Positions 9,087-19,021 are shown, numbered from the stretch's first letter. The stretch: 64,000 nt of DNA from Mycolicibacterium aurum (GCA_900078775.1 LT549889.1:1116001-1180000), one strand, 5' to 3'. Notes: generated from the sequence alone by a model not told the origin. Numbers and translations: made by a program.

Positions 9087-10262
9087 GTGCACCTCGGGCA
9101 AGACGCAGAACTCGACGTCCTGCGCAAGCGTGTCCGCGAACTCGCCGCTCGGCACGCACCGCCCCGGCACGGGCGCACCGGCGTGCGGGCGCCGGAGCCC
9201 GAGCAGATCCCCGCGCTGCGGAAATGGACCGGCATGCTGTTTGCCGAAAACCTGCTCGGCGTGCACTGGCCGGTGGCGTACGGGGGCCTCGACAACCCGC
9301 ACCCGCTGCACGAATCGGTGGTGACCGACGAGTTGATCCGAGCGGGCGCGGCCGGGCCGGTCGGCGGTGGTCTGCTCGCGGCCGCGGCGATCATCTCCTC
9401 GGGCAGCACCGAGCAGAAGGACTACTTCCTGCCCAGAATCCGCTCCGGTGAGGACATCTGGTGCCAGCTGTTCAGTGAACCGGAGGCGGGCAGTGACCTG
9501 GCCGGACTGCGGACCAAGGCCCGCCTGGACGGCGATTCCTATGTGGTCGACGGACAGAAGGTGTGGACCACCAACGGTCAGCACGCAGACTGGGGTTATC
9601 TGCTGGCCCGCACCGATCCGGATGCGCCCAAACACGCCGGGATCACCGCCTTTGCTCTGGACATGAACGCCCCGGGTGTGACGGTGCGCCCGCTGCGCGA
9701 GATCACCGGTACCTCGGACTTCAACGAGGTGTTCCTCGACGGGGTCCGGATCCCGGCCGACCGGGTGATCGGGGAGGTCAACCACGGCTGGGCCGTCACC
9801 ACCGCCAGCCTGGCCCACGAACGGTCCAGTGCCGGCAGCGGCGCCTCGTTGTTCGGTGCACTGGATAGGTTGGGGCGCTTGGCCACTGAGGTCACCCGAA
9901 ATGGTTGCCGGGCCATCGACCGCGACGACGTGCGGCAGGCCATCGGCGGCTTCGTCGCCGACGTGCAGGTGAACTCCCTGGTCTCCGCGTTCGGCGACAG
10001 CCGGGCCCTGCACGGCAGCGGTGACGTCGCCGACGCGCCGGTGTCGAAGATCCTGTTCAGCGAGATCAACCTGGCGTTGCACGAATACGGCATGCAACTG
10101 CAGGGCCACGACGGGGTGCGGGTGGAGGGCGACCCGCTGGTGCGCGACGACGGCTGGTGGCAGGACGCATTCCTCTACGGGCGGGCGTTCACCATCGCCG
10201 GTGGCACCAACGAGGTGCTGCGCAATGTGATCGCCGAGCGGGCACTGCAACTGCCCAGGTGA
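9087..10262 (+). CDS. Acyl-CoA dehydrogenase (FadE), first gene of the mce transcription unit
   Basis: A 391-residue FAD-dependent acyl-CoA dehydrogenase. Visible motifs are WCQLFSEPEAGSDLAGL and VVDGQKVWTTNGQHADW (FAD and substrate binding), ITGTSDFNEVFLDGV, and the C-terminal AGGTNEVLRNVIAERAL. The GTG at 9087 is preferred because GGGGAGGG precedes it; the longer upstream frame runs antisense through the neighbouring gene. It probably pairs with the divergent enzyme at 7839-8966, as FadE heteromers are common in mycobacterial sterol and branched-acid degradation. Only 37 bases separate it from yrbEA, so uptake and first oxidation are likely co-expressed. Confidence 0.92.
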   Translation: MHLGQDAELDVLRKRVRELAARHAPPRHGRTGVRAPEPEQIPALRKWTGMLFAENLLGVHWPVAYGGLDNPHPLHESVVTDELIRAGAAGPVGGGLLAAAAIISSGSTEQKDYFLPRIRSGEDIWCQLFSEPEAGSDLAGLRTKARLDGDSYVVDGQKVWTTNGQHADWGYLLARTDPDAPKHAGITAFALDMNAPGVTVRPLREITGTSDFNEVFLDGVRIPADRVIGEVNHGWAVTTASLAHERSSAGSGASLFGALDRLGRLATEVTRNGCRAIDRDDVRQAIGGFVADVQVNSLVSAFGDSRALHGSGDVADAPVSKILFSEINLALHEYGMQLQGHDGVRVEGDPLVRDDGWWQDAFLYGRAFTIAGGTNEVLRNVIAERALQLPR

Positions 10263-10299
10263 CTTTTGGCGTCGACGTTCGAAATGGGGGAGGGGCGAA

Positions 10300-11148
10300 T
10301 TGGCGGACACACCGCGACCGCCGTCGCCGGTCGGTGACATCACCCGGTGGTCGAAGGGTTACGTCGACCGGCACCCGGTCGCCTCGTTGGAAACCGTTGG
10401 CCTGCAGTGCATTCTCGGGATGCGCGCGCTGCAGTACCTGGTCCTCGACATCGTCAGGTGGCGTTTCTCATTCCCCGAGTTCGTGCATCAGGCGGCATTC
10501 ATGGCCTCTACCGCCATGCTGCCCACCATGTGCGTGGCCATCCCCATCGGGGTCACCCTGCAGATCCAGTTCGCCCTGCTGGCCGGGCAGGTCGGCGCCA
10601 CGTCGCTGGCCGGCGCCGCCAGCGGCCTCGCGGTCATCAAACAGGGCGCGCCGCTGGTCGCGGCGCTGCTGATGGCCTCCGCGGTGGGCTCGGCCATCTG
10701 CGCCGACCTCGGCTCACGCACCATCCGCGAAGAGGTGGATGCCCTTGAGGTGCTGGGTATCTCGGCCATCCGACGACTGGTGGTGCCCCGGCTGGCGGCC
10801 GCCATCGTGGTCAGCGTCGCGCTGACCGGGCTGGTCTGTTTCATCGGATTCCTGGCCGGCTACCTGTTCAACACCTTCGTGCAGGAGGGCGCACCGGGCA
10901 GCTTCGTCACCACGTTCGCCTCCTTCGCGACCGTCGGGGACCTGGTGCTCACCCTGATCAAGTCGGTGGTGTTCGGAGCAATCGTCGCCATCGTCGCGTG
11001 CCAGAAAGGGTTGAGCACCAAGGGTGGTCCGGCCGGTGTCGCCAATTCCGTCAACGCCACGGTGGTGGCCTCGATCCTGTTGCTGATGATCACCAACGTC
11101 ATGTTCACCCAGATGTACGTCCTGCTCTTTCCGAAGGCGGCCCTGTAG
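10300..11148 (+). CDS. yrbEA: Mce-associated permease YrbEA (MlaE family)
   Basis: Integral membrane permease of the Mce lipid importer; the YrbE pair forms the inner-membrane channel driven by an MceG-type ATPase (not in this window). The 282-residue protein has about five or six hydrophobic segments and the MlaE-family EEVDALEVLG motif before LVVPRLAA. The TTG start at 10300 follows a purine-rich GGGGAGGGG stretch. Its stop shares a base with the GTG of yrbEB. Which numbered mce operon this corresponds to cannot be decided from sequence reading alone. Confidence 0.92.
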   Translation: MADTPRPPSPVGDITRWSKGYVDRHPVASLETVGLQCILGMRALQYLVLDIVRWRFSFPEFVHQAAFMASTAMLPTMCVAIPIGVTLQIQFALLAGQVGATSLAGAASGLAVIKQGAPLVAALLMASAVGSAICADLGSRTIREEVDALEVLGISAIRRLVVPRLAAAIVVSVALTGLVCFIGFLAGYLFNTFVQEGAPGSFVTTFASFATVGDLVLTLIKSVVFGAIVAIVACQKGLSTKGGPAGVANSVNATVVASILLLMITNVMFTQMYVLLFPKAAL

Positions 11149-12002
11149 TGGCGGCGCCGTACTACCCCCGCGGCGTCCGGCCGATCGTCGCCGCGACCAC
11201 CGCGGTCGGCGACGTCGGGATCCGGCTCGGCCACATGCTCACCTTCTTCATCCACGCGGTGGCGGCGATCCCGGTGGCGCTGACCCGGTACCGCAAGGCC
11301 TTTCTCACCGTGCTGTCCGACGTCACCTGGGGCAACGGCTCGATCGTGGTCGGCGGCGGCACCGCCGGGGTGATCATCGTGCTCGGCGCCACCGCCGGGG
11401 CGATCGTCGGTATCGAGGGTTATCAGGCGCTGCACCTGCTGGGCATGGAACCCGCAGCCGGGCTGCTGTCCTCCACGGTGTCCACTCGCGAACTGGCCCC
11501 GATCATGGCGGCGCTGGCGTTCGCCGCGCAGGCCGGTTGCCGGTTCACCGCCCAGCTCGGCTCCATGCGCATCTCCGAGGAGATCGACGCGATGGAATCG
11601 CTTGCCATCCGCCCGATCCCGTACCTGGTGACCACCCGGCTGCTGGCCTCGGTGCTGGCCATCATTCCGCTCTACATCCTGTGCCTGGTGGTGAATTACG
11701 CGGCGGTGCAAACCATCGTGACGTTCGCCGGCGGCCTGTCCGGGGGCACCTTCGACCACTACTTCCGGCTGGTGCTGACCGGCACCGACATCGTGTACTC
11801 GGTGATCAAGGCGATCGTGTTCGTCACCATCACCTCGACCATCCAGTGCTACTACGGATATTTCGCCAGCGGCGGTCCCCAGGGCGTCGGCGTCGCCGCG
11901 GGCCGGGCCATGCGGGCCAGCATCTCGGTGATGATCATCGCCAACCTGCTGCTCACCATCGGGTTGTGGGGCATCGGCTCCGGCGCGCGGTTGGGTGGTT
12001 GA
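11148..12002 (+). CDS. yrbEB: Mce-associated permease YrbEB (MlaE family)
   Basis: Second permease subunit of the Mce importer, 284 residues. It has the family motif SEEIDAMESLAIRPIPYLVTTR and several hydrophobic segments, including GTAGVIIVLGATAGAIVG and SVLAIIPLYILCLVV. The GTG start at 11148 overlaps the yrbEA stop (TAGTG), giving translational coupling. It lies three bases before mceA. It should act with YrbEA as a heterodimer in the cytoplasmic membrane, passing lipid delivered by the MceA-F tube. Confidence 0.92.
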   Translation: MAAPYYPRGVRPIVAATTAVGDVGIRLGHMLTFFIHAVAAIPVALTRYRKAFLTVLSDVTWGNGSIVVGGGTAGVIIVLGATAGAIVGIEGYQALHLLGMEPAAGLLSSTVSTRELAPIMAALAFAAQAGCRFTAQLGSMRISEEIDAMESLAIRPIPYLVTTRLLASVLAIIPLYILCLVVNYAAVQTIVTFAGGLSGGTFDHYFRLVLTGTDIVYSVIKAIVFVTITSTIQCYYGYFASGGPQGVGVAAGRAMRASISVMIIANLLLTIGLWGIGSGARLGG

Positions 12003-12005
12003 GCG

Positions 12006-13364
12006 ATGACCCAACGCCTCGAATCCGCCGAACGGGCCTACTCCAAGGGCCAACTGCTGCTGCGTGGGCTGGCCCTGATCACCGTCACCCTGGTGCTGTC
12101 CGCGGTCGCCGTCGCCAAGTCCGAGGGCGTGTTCTCCGACCGCGTAGCGGTCGTCGCCATGCTCGGCAACGTCGGTGATGGACTGCCGTCGGGATCGGAC
12201 GTCAAGTTCCGCGGCGCGCTGGTCGGCACCGTCGAGGACGTGTCACCCGCTATCGACGGACGCCCCAACGAGGTCCTACTGAGCCTGGATCCGCACTTCG
12301 CACCGGCGATCCCGGCCAACGTCACCGCCCGGGTGGTGCCCAGCAACGTGTTCGCGGTGTCCTCCATCCAGCTCGTCGACAACGGCCCCGCCCCCGCGCT
12401 GCGCGCCGGATCGCAGATAACCCAGGACGAGAGCCTGGCCACCGTGCAGTTCCAGACCGCGCTGACCAAACTGCGCGATGTGATGGCCGCGGCCGGCCGG
12501 CCCGGATCCGACAACACGGTCGGCGTGCTGGCAGCGGTGGCCGAGGCCACCAGCGGCCGCGGCGACGAACTGACCCAGGCCGGCAGCGGCGCCAATCGGA
12601 TCGTCAAGGAACTCAACGCCCAAATGGCCCCCGGCGGAGACGAACAGACCCTGATGGTGCTGTCGGATGCGCTCGACGGGCTGCAGCACTCCTCCCCGGA
12701 TCTGGTGGAGGCGGTGCACAACGCGGTCGTCCCGATGCGCACGGTCGCCGAGAAGCGCCAGGAACTGGCCAGATTCCTGTCCGCCGGGCACACCACCTTC
12801 GCGACCGTCGCCGAGGCCTTCGAGAACAACACCGACACCCTCATCGTGATCACCACCGGGTTGTCCCCGGTGCTCGGTGTGCTCGCCGACGGCGAGAAGG
12901 AGTACGCGCCGATGGTGACCCGCATCCACGATGTGGTGAACCGGTTCTTCACCCACGTGTGGAAGGCCGACCGCAATACCGCCGTCGGCAAGTTCCTGTT
13001 GGTCTTCACCCCGAACAAGATGTACACCCGGGCGGACTGCCCGCGGTACGGACACCTGGAGGGGCCGAGCTGCCAAACCGCGCCATTGACCGCGGACCCG
13101 CCGATCCTGCCGCGGGTGGCCGATCCGCGCAATTACCCACCGCCACCGCCGATGTCGGGCGGCAACGTCGGCTCGGTGGGCGGCCCCGCCGAACGCGCCC
13201 AACTGGCCGAGATCCTCGGCCCGGAACCCAACGCCGCCTCCGAACTGCTGCTCGGCCCGGTGGCCCGGGGTAACACCGTGCAGGTGATCCCGGACCCGGC
13301 CGGCACCGCCGCCGGGCCGGCGTTGGCCGCCGAGGCCACACCACCGGCAGGGGAGGGGCCGTGA
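12006..13364 (+). CDS. mceA: Mce family protein MceA
   Basis: First MCE-domain subunit (452 residues) of the lipid importer. One N-terminal transmembrane helix (LALITVTLVLSAVAVA, near residues 22-37) is followed by the MCE domain (VAMLGNVGDGLPSGSDVKFRGALVGTVEDV), a long helical region, and a Pro/Gly-rich tail beginning around NYPPPPPMSGG. Predicted topology places most of the protein outside the cytoplasmic membrane. ATG at 12006. The stop overlaps the mceB GTG (GTGA). Mce subunits assemble as a heterohexamer that spans the cell wall space. Confidence 0.93.
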   Translation: MTQRLESAERAYSKGQLLLRGLALITVTLVLSAVAVAKSEGVFSDRVAVVAMLGNVGDGLPSGSDVKFRGALVGTVEDVSPAIDGRPNEVLLSLDPHFAPAIPANVTARVVPSNVFAVSSIQLVDNGPAPALRAGSQITQDESLATVQFQTALTKLRDVMAAAGRPGSDNTVGVLAAVAEATSGRGDELTQAGSGANRIVKELNAQMAPGGDEQTLMVLSDALDGLQHSSPDLVEAVHNAVVPMRTVAEKRQELARFLSAGHTTFATVAEAFENNTDTLIVITTGLSPVLGVLADGEKEYAPMVTRIHDVVNRFFTHVWKADRNTAVGKFLLVFTPNKMYTRADCPRYGHLEGPSCQTAPLTADPPILPRVADPRNYPPPPPMSGGNVGSVGGPAERAQLAEILGPEPNAASELLLGPVARGNTVQVIPDPAGTAAGPALAAEATPPAGEGP

Positions 13365-14398
13365 GCTACCGTCGCCCGCTGATCTTGCTGGGTGTCTTCC
13401 TGGCCGTGTGTTTCGCGCTGATCTGGACGGTGTTCGTCACCCTGCAACGCAACGTCAGCGGCCGCACCGACTCCTACACCGCACTGTTCACCGACGTCTC
13501 CGGGCTCAAGGTCGGCGACGAGGTGCGGATGGCCGGGGTCAAGGTGGGCCGGGTGGACACCGTCGGCCTCGACGGCGACCTGGCCCGTGTCGGCTTCCGG
13601 GTGGAATCCGATCAGTCGCTCTACGGCAACACCCGGGTGTCCATCGACTACCAGAACATCATCGGGCAGCGTTACGTCGGGCTGTCCCTGGCGGAGTTCG
13701 GAGATCCGCGGGTGCTCGAGCCCGGCACCGTGATCCCGGTGTACCGCACCCAGCCGTCCTTCGACATCTCCAAGCTGCTCAACGGGTTCGAGCCGCTGTT
13801 CGCGCTGCTCAACCCGCAACAGGTGGACAATCTGACCACCGCCATCGTGCGGGCCATGCAGGGCGACGCCGGCTCGGTCACCACCCTGATCGCCGAGACC
13901 ACGCGCCTGGCCGAATCGTATTCGGGGACCGACCAGATCCTCGACGGGGTGCTGGCCAACCTCGACACCGTCCTGGACTCGGTGGCCGAACGCGGCGGCG
14001 ACCTGGACTCCACCATCGTCTCGGCCAAGACCCTGTTCGACGGATTCGCCGTCCGCCGAGAGGAATTCGTCACCTCCCTGGATCAGACCTCGATCGTCGC
14101 GCAGCGGCTGTCGACGGTGATCGGCGATGTGCAACCCGACCTGCAGGAGTGGCTGTCTCGCGAACCCGGCTTCGCCAAACACTTCATGGACGACAAGCAG
14201 GGCTTCGCCTACATGGCGTTCAACACCCCGCTGATGCTCAAGGGCCTGGCCCGGATGAGCCAGACCGGTTCGTATCTGGACGTCTATGCCTGCGACCTCA
14301 CGGTCAGTCAGTTCCCGCGGATCGACAGCCTCATCGCCCAGATCGTCGCGTCCGGGACACCCGGCGGTGTGTCGCAACGGAGTTCGAAGTGCCGGTGA
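13361..14398 (+). CDS. mceB: Mce family protein MceB
   Basis: Second MCE subunit, 345 residues. An N-terminal membrane anchor (LILLGVFLAVCFALIWTVFV) precedes the MCE domain with ALFTDVSGLKVGDEVRMAGV and the following VGRVDTVGL strand; the C-terminal half is helical and ends with Cys-containing DVYACDL. It overlaps mceA by four bases and lies seven bases before mceC, so it belongs to the same transcript. It is expected to be one of six non-identical chains of the importer; substrate specificity is not evident. Confidence 0.93.
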   Translation: MSYRRPLILLGVFLAVCFALIWTVFVTLQRNVSGRTDSYTALFTDVSGLKVGDEVRMAGVKVGRVDTVGLDGDLARVGFRVESDQSLYGNTRVSIDYQNIIGQRYVGLSLAEFGDPRVLEPGTVIPVYRTQPSFDISKLLNGFEPLFALLNPQQVDNLTTAIVRAMQGDAGSVTTLIAETTRLAESYSGTDQILDGVLANLDTVLDSVAERGGDLDSTIVSAKTLFDGFAVRREEFVTSLDQTSIVAQRLSTVIGDVQPDLQEWLSREPGFAKHFMDDKQGFAYMAFNTPLMLKGLARMSQTGSYLDVYACDLTVSQFPRIDSLIAQIVASGTPGGVSQRSSKCR

Positions 14399-14405
14399 GG
14401 ACACC

Positions 14406-15440
14406 ATGAGAATCAGAGCAGTGCTGCGTCGGCCGGTGGAGAGCCACGGCGCGCTCCGGGTCGGGGTGATCACCGTGTCGGTCCTGGCCGTGATGCTGGG
14501 CACCGCGCTCGGCCTGGGTCGGCTGGGCCTGGGCAAGACCCTCTACACCGCTGAGTTCGCACAGGCCGCCGGCATCTCGGCCGGCGATCAGGTGACCGTC
14601 GCCGGGGTGCGGGTCGGGTCGGTCAAGGGCCTGCGACTGGAGGACGACCATGTCGCGGTGACGCTGGAGGTCGGCAACGAGGTGCAGCTGGGAGCCGCCA
14701 CCCGGGCCGAGGTCAAGCTGACCACCCTGCTGGGCGCCCGCTACGTCGACCTGCGGCCCGGCGGCTCCGGTGAGCTGAGCGGCGGCCGAATCCCGTTGTC
14801 GCACACCGAAGTGCCCTACGATCTACAGGCCGCCCTTCAGGACGCGACCACCACCTTCGAGGCCGTCGACGCGGAGAAGATAGCCGAGTCGATGACCAGC
14901 CTGTCCGAGCAGTTGCAGGGTGCCCCGGAGATCCTGCCGCAGGCCCTGGACAACATCGAGCACCTGTCCTCGGTGATGTCGGCCCGGCGCAACGAGATCG
15001 GCGATCTGCTGCGCAGCACACAGCGGGTCGCCGAACTGCTGGGCAACCAGCAGCGCAGCCTCGGACTGCTGATCACCCAGGGCCACGAGGTGCTGACCGA
15101 CCTGGCGGCCCGGCGGCAGATGATCGTGCGGTTGATCGGCGCCACCACCAGGCTGGTCGACGAACTGCAACCGGTGCTGATCGACAGCCGCCCACAGGTG
15201 GACGAACTGCTGAAGAACCTGGAGGGCATGCTCTCGGCGGTCGGCCGCAACGATGCGCTGCTGCGCAACACCCTGCAGATCCTGCCGGTCCCGATCCGCA
15301 ACTTCGCCAACGCCACCGGCAACGGCAACGAATTCGACTTCACCTCCTCCGGCGGCACCATGATCGACTCCTGGATGTGCGCCATCAGCGGCCGCGCCAT
15401 CCAGTTCAACCTGCCGCACTACTTCGAGGACTGCGGATGA
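14406..15440 (+). CDS. mceC: Mce family protein MceC
   Basis: Third MCE subunit, 344 residues from the ATG at 14406. A membrane anchor (VGVITVSVLAVMLGTALGLG) is followed by the MCE domain (TAEFAQAAGISAGDQVTVAGVRVGSVKGL) and long amphipathic helices. The last residues include a Cys-rich pair (WMCAISG and FEDCG) seen in several Mce proteins. The stop overlaps the ATG of mceD (ATGA). A longer frame upstream is not preferred because it would run back into mceB. Confidence 0.92.
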   Translation: MRIRAVLRRPVESHGALRVGVITVSVLAVMLGTALGLGRLGLGKTLYTAEFAQAAGISAGDQVTVAGVRVGSVKGLRLEDDHVAVTLEVGNEVQLGAATRAEVKLTTLLGARYVDLRPGGSGELSGGRIPLSHTEVPYDLQAALQDATTTFEAVDAEKIAESMTSLSEQLQGAPEILPQALDNIEHLSSVMSARRNEIGDLLRSTQRVAELLGNQQRSLGLLITQGHEVLTDLAARRQMIVRLIGATTRLVDELQPVLIDSRPQVDELLKNLEGMLSAVGRNDALLRNTLQILPVPIRNFANATGNGNEFDFTSSGGTMIDSWMCAISGRAIQFNLPHYFEDCG

Positions 15441-16543
15441 GCCGCGGCGCGGTCGCCAAGCTGCTTGCCGTCGTCGCCATCACGCTGGCGGCGTGCGGAT
15501 GCTCCAGCGGTCCGCTGGCGGCGTTGGACCGGGGCATGACGATCACCGCGCAGTTCGACAACGCCAGCGGCCTGTACGAGGGCAATGCGGTGGCCGTCCT
15601 GGGCATGCCCGTCGGCAAGATCGAAAAAATCGTGCCCAAGGGGCAGTACGTCGATGTCACCATGCGCATCGACGGCGGCGTGCAGATCCCGGCCGACGCC
15701 CAGGCCGTGACCCTGTCGACCTCGATCCTCACCGACCGGCACATCGAGTTCACCCCGGTGTACCGCGGCGGGCCGACCCTCGCCGACCACGACCACCTCG
15801 GCCTGTCCCGCACCCGCACGCCGGTCGAGTTCGACCGGGTGCTGGCCATGGTGGACAAGCTCGCCGTCGAGATGCAGGGCGACGGTGGTGGAGCGGGCCC
15901 GATCGCCGACCTGCTCAACATCAGCTCGGCCATGACCGGCGGCAACGGGCCCGAGATCCGGTCGGCGCTCGGCGAGCTGTCCACCGCGCTGAAGATGAGC
16001 GAGGACCGCGGCAAGCCCACCGGTGACGCCATCACCACCATCGTCACCAACCTGGAGCGGCTGACCAAGGCGGCCTCCGACAACGACCGCACCATCCGCG
16101 AATTCGGCACCGCCATGCGGCAACTGACCGCCGTGCTGGCCAGTGAGCGGCTGGGCAGCGGATCGACCGGAGCTCAGATCAACCAGGTGCTCACCGCGAC
16201 CACCGACCTGCTGGAGGTCAACCGGAAGAACCTGGAGTCGACGGTCGGCGGCACCCAGGCCGTGACCCGGGCCATCGCCGACTACCGCCGGGAGATGGCC
16301 GAGGTGCTCGACCTGGCGCCGATGGTGCTCGACAACGTCTACAACATGATCGACCACGAGAAGGACGCCATCCGGGCGCACCCGACGCTGGACAAGATCG
16401 AGCTGAACGGCCAGTTCACCAAGGAGGTGTGCAATCTGCTGGGGTTGCGCCAACTCGGTTGCGCGACCGGTACGGTCGCCGACTTCGGACCGGACTTCGG
16501 GGTGACGAGCATGCTTGAGGGATTGGCAGGGCTGGGGCCGTGA
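15437..16543 (+). CDS. mceD: Mce family protein MceD, predicted lipoprotein
   Basis: Fourth MCE subunit, 368 residues. The N-terminus is a lipoprotein-type signal, KLLAVVAITLAAC, with the lipobox Cys near residue 20, so it is probably lipid-anchored rather than helix-anchored. The MCE domain (AQFDNASGLYEGNAVAVLGM, VGKIEKIVPKGQYVDV) and helical C-terminal half follow. In many mce operons only the E subunit is lipidated; here D and E both carry a lipobox. ATG at 15437 overlaps the mceC stop; the stop overlaps the mceE GTG. Confidence 0.9.
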   Translation: MSRGAVAKLLAVVAITLAACGCSSGPLAALDRGMTITAQFDNASGLYEGNAVAVLGMPVGKIEKIVPKGQYVDVTMRIDGGVQIPADAQAVTLSTSILTDRHIEFTPVYRGGPTLADHDHLGLSRTRTPVEFDRVLAMVDKLAVEMQGDGGGAGPIADLLNISSAMTGGNGPEIRSALGELSTALKMSEDRGKPTGDAITTIVTNLERLTKAASDNDRTIREFGTAMRQLTAVLASERLGSGSTGAQINQVLTATTDLLEVNRKNLESTVGGTQAVTRAIADYRREMAEVLDLAPMVLDNVYNMIDHEKDAIRAHPTLDKIELNGQFTKEVCNLLGLRQLGCATGTVADFGPDFGVTSMLEGLAGLGP

Positions 16544-17748
16544 GGTACACACTGATTCGGCGACTCGCGGCCGGGGCCACCGTGCTCGCGCTGACCTCCT
16601 GTTCGGTGGGTCTGGACGGCCTGCCGCTGCCCGCGCCCTCGGCCGGGCAGCAGACCTACCCGATCGGCGCCACCTTCACCGACGCGCTCAACCTGCCCGC
16701 CAAGGCCAAGGTGCGACTGTCCGGCGCCGACGTGGGCGAGGTGGAATCCATGCAGGCGCGCGATTACACGGCCGTGGTGACCCTGCGGATCGCCGCCGAC
16801 GTGCAGATCCCGGCGGGCACCAAGGCCGAATTGCGTTCGGCCACCCCGCTCGGCGACGTCTTCGTATCCCTCTCGCCCCCGCCCGGTCTGGTGCCCGGTG
16901 CGCCGATGATGCGGCCCGGTGACACGATCGGATTGGCGTCCACCGCCTCCGCGGCCTCGGTGGAAGAGGTGCTCAGCACGGCGGCGCTGCTGGTCAACGG
17001 CGGCGCGATCCGAAATCTCACCAAGGTGATCAACGGCATGGGCGAGGCCGTCGGCGGCAAGGGCGAGGACCTCGGCCGATTCATCGACGAGTCCACCCAA
17101 CTGATCGACAGCCTGTCGCAGCGGTCGGTGCTGATCAAACAGGCGCTCACCCAGACCGGGGACGTGGCCGCGGTGCTGGCGCAGCGGCAGGAGTCGATCA
17201 ATGAGGCGATCGAGGCCGCCGGCCCGGCCCTGGGCACGCTGGCCGACAACACCGACCGGATGGTCGACCTGGTCGCCCAGGTCAACCGGATCATGCTGCA
17301 GCTGGCCAAGTTCCCGTCGATACGCGGGGAGGAGACCCGCAGCATGATGGCCGACCTGAACCGGCTCTCGGCCGGGATGAACGAGGCCTCGATCGCCCCC
17401 GGCGCCTCGTTGGCCAGGTTCAACACGCTGTTCGGCCCGATCCTGAAACTCACCAATTCCACGTCCGCGCACGTCGACATCGACCTGGCCGACCTGGCGG
17501 TCGGCGCCTTCGCCGACCCGTACCATCCCGCCGACCCGGGCAGTCGCGCCCCAACCCGGGAGGACTTCCGCAACATGGTCGGCAGCATCACCTACGAGCT
17601 GATCAAGGTCCGCGACAAGTTCTGGGGTGCACCCACCCCGCCGCCGGGGAATGTGCCGCCACCCAACCTGATCGGACCCGCCCCGCATGCGCTCACCCCG
17701 GCCCCGCCGCCCCCGGGCCTGCCCGCACCGCCGGAAGGCACACCGTGA
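16540..17748 (+). CDS. mceE: Mce family lipoprotein MceE
   Basis: Fifth MCE subunit, 402 residues, corresponding to the LprK/LprN-type lipoprotein of other mce operons. Signal peptide with lipobox VLALTSC (Cys near residue 22) is followed by the MCE domain (TFTDALNLPAKAKVRLSGADVGEVESM), a helical stretch, and a Pro-rich tail near residues 365-402. GTG at 16540 overlaps the mceD stop and its own stop overlaps the mceF GTG, so the whole A-F run is tightly coupled. Confidence 0.92.
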   Translation: MRYTLIRRLAAGATVLALTSCSVGLDGLPLPAPSAGQQTYPIGATFTDALNLPAKAKVRLSGADVGEVESMQARDYTAVVTLRIAADVQIPAGTKAELRSATPLGDVFVSLSPPPGLVPGAPMMRPGDTIGLASTASAASVEEVLSTAALLVNGGAIRNLTKVINGMGEAVGGKGEDLGRFIDESTQLIDSLSQRSVLIKQALTQTGDVAAVLAQRQESINEAIEAAGPALGTLADNTDRMVDLVAQVNRIMLQLAKFPSIRGEETRSMMADLNRLSAGMNEASIAPGASLARFNTLFGPILKLTNSTSAHVDIDLADLAVGAFADPYHPADPGSRAPTREDFRNMVGSITYELIKVRDKFWGAPTPPPGNVPPPNLIGPAPHALTPAPPPPGLPAPPEGTP

Positions 17749-18998
17749 TCCGCGGCCTGCTGAACGCATTGGGCTACGCCCGGGAGCGTCGACTGGGGCT
17801 CTCGGCGCTGGCCCTGTTGATGATGTTCGTCATCGGCGTGGTGTACCTGCTGTTCGGCACCCTCAAGCTGGACCCGGCGCGCTCGGACAAGCTGGTACGC
17901 GTGCATCTTGCCGAGACCGGCGGACTGCTGCCCGGACAGGACGTGACGCTGCGCGGTGTCCCGGTGGGCCGGGTCCGGTCGATCGATCTGGCCGGTGACG
18001 GGGTGGTCGCCATCGCCGCATTGCACCCGGACGCCGAGATCCCGACCGACAGCGCGCTGCGGGTGTCCGCGCTGTCCCCGGCCGGCGAGCAGTACCTCGA
18101 TTTCCGTGCCGACCGCAACGACGGCCCGTATCTCCATGACGGCAGTGAGATCGACCGCGACGCAACGAGTACGCCGGTCACCCTGGGCACCCTGCTGGGC
18201 AACCTGGACGGCACCTTGGCGCAGATCGAGACCGCGAAACTCAGTGCGGTACTCGACGAACTGCGGGTCGGGCCCGACGGCGGCGAGAAGCTGGCCGCCA
18301 TCCTCGACGGTGGCGCATTCCTGGTCTCGACGCTGGATTCGGTGCTGCCGCAGACGGTGAGCCTGTTCAACACCAGCCGGGTGGTGCTGGCCACCGTCCG
18401 TGACGTCAATCCCGGTCTGGCCTCCACCTCCACTGACCTGTCCGCGGTCCTGGACGGGGTGCAGCGGATGGACGGTGGCTATCGGACCCTGCTGGACCGC
18501 GGACCCGGCACGATGGCGGGACTCGACGACATCATCGCCGACAACTCGCCGACCATGGTGCAGCTGCTCGGAAACCTGACCACCGTCTCCCAGTTGGCCT
18601 ACCTGCGGGTGCCCGCCCTGGAGGAGTTCCTGTTCCCGCAGTACCGGGCCGGGTCGGCGCTGGAGGCCCTCGGCAGCAGCTTCCGGGACGGCGGCGTGTG
18701 GGGCGCGGTCAGCCTGTACCAACGGTATTCGTGCGACTACAACCTGCCGCACGCTCCGCCGACGCTCGCCGATCACCCGGAACCCTATCTGTACACCTAC
18801 TGCCCGAACCCGGATCCCAAGTACCTGGTGCGCGGTGCGCGCAACGCCCCCCGGCCTCCGGGGGACGACACCGCCGGGCCGCCGCCGGGCGCGGACCCGT
18901 TGCGGCGCGCCGATCCGACCCCGACCGGGCCGCTGACCATCCAGACCCCGTACGCGGGGCCGATCCTGCCGGTGCCGCCGGCGCCGAGCGGGCCGTGA
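17745..18998 (+). CDS. mceF: Mce family protein MceF
   Basis: Sixth MCE subunit, 417 residues. One membrane segment (LGLSALALLMMFVIGVVYLLFG) is followed by the MCE domain (VHLAETGGLLPGQDVTLRGV, VGRVRSIDL), helices, and a C-terminal part with Cys residues (YSCDYNLPH, YTYCPNPDPKY) and a long Pro/Gly-rich tail. The GTG at 17745 overlaps the mceE stop. It completes the A-F set; no gene of the set is missing or visibly broken. Confidence 0.92.
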   Translation: MIRGLLNALGYARERRLGLSALALLMMFVIGVVYLLFGTLKLDPARSDKLVRVHLAETGGLLPGQDVTLRGVPVGRVRSIDLAGDGVVAIAALHPDAEIPTDSALRVSALSPAGEQYLDFRADRNDGPYLHDGSEIDRDATSTPVTLGTLLGNLDGTLAQIETAKLSAVLDELRVGPDGGEKLAAILDGGAFLVSTLDSVLPQTVSLFNTSRVVLATVRDVNPGLASTSTDLSAVLDGVQRMDGGYRTLLDRGPGTMAGLDDIIADNSPTMVQLLGNLTTVSQLAYLRVPALEEFLFPQYRAGSALEALGSSFRDGGVWGAVSLYQRYSCDYNLPHAPPTLADHPEPYLYTYCPNPDPKYLVRGARNAPRPPGDDTAGPPPGADPLRRADPTPTGPLTIQTPYAGPILPVPPAPSGP

Positions 18999-19021
18999 CG
19001 GCCGGACAGGGAGGAACAGCC

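Noticed and set aside
8967..10343. A long minus-strand extension of the acyl-CoA dehydrogenase at 7839-8966
   Set aside because: The extra part is antisense to the neighbouring dehydrogenase; a GTG with AAGGAG at 8966 gives the normal family length.
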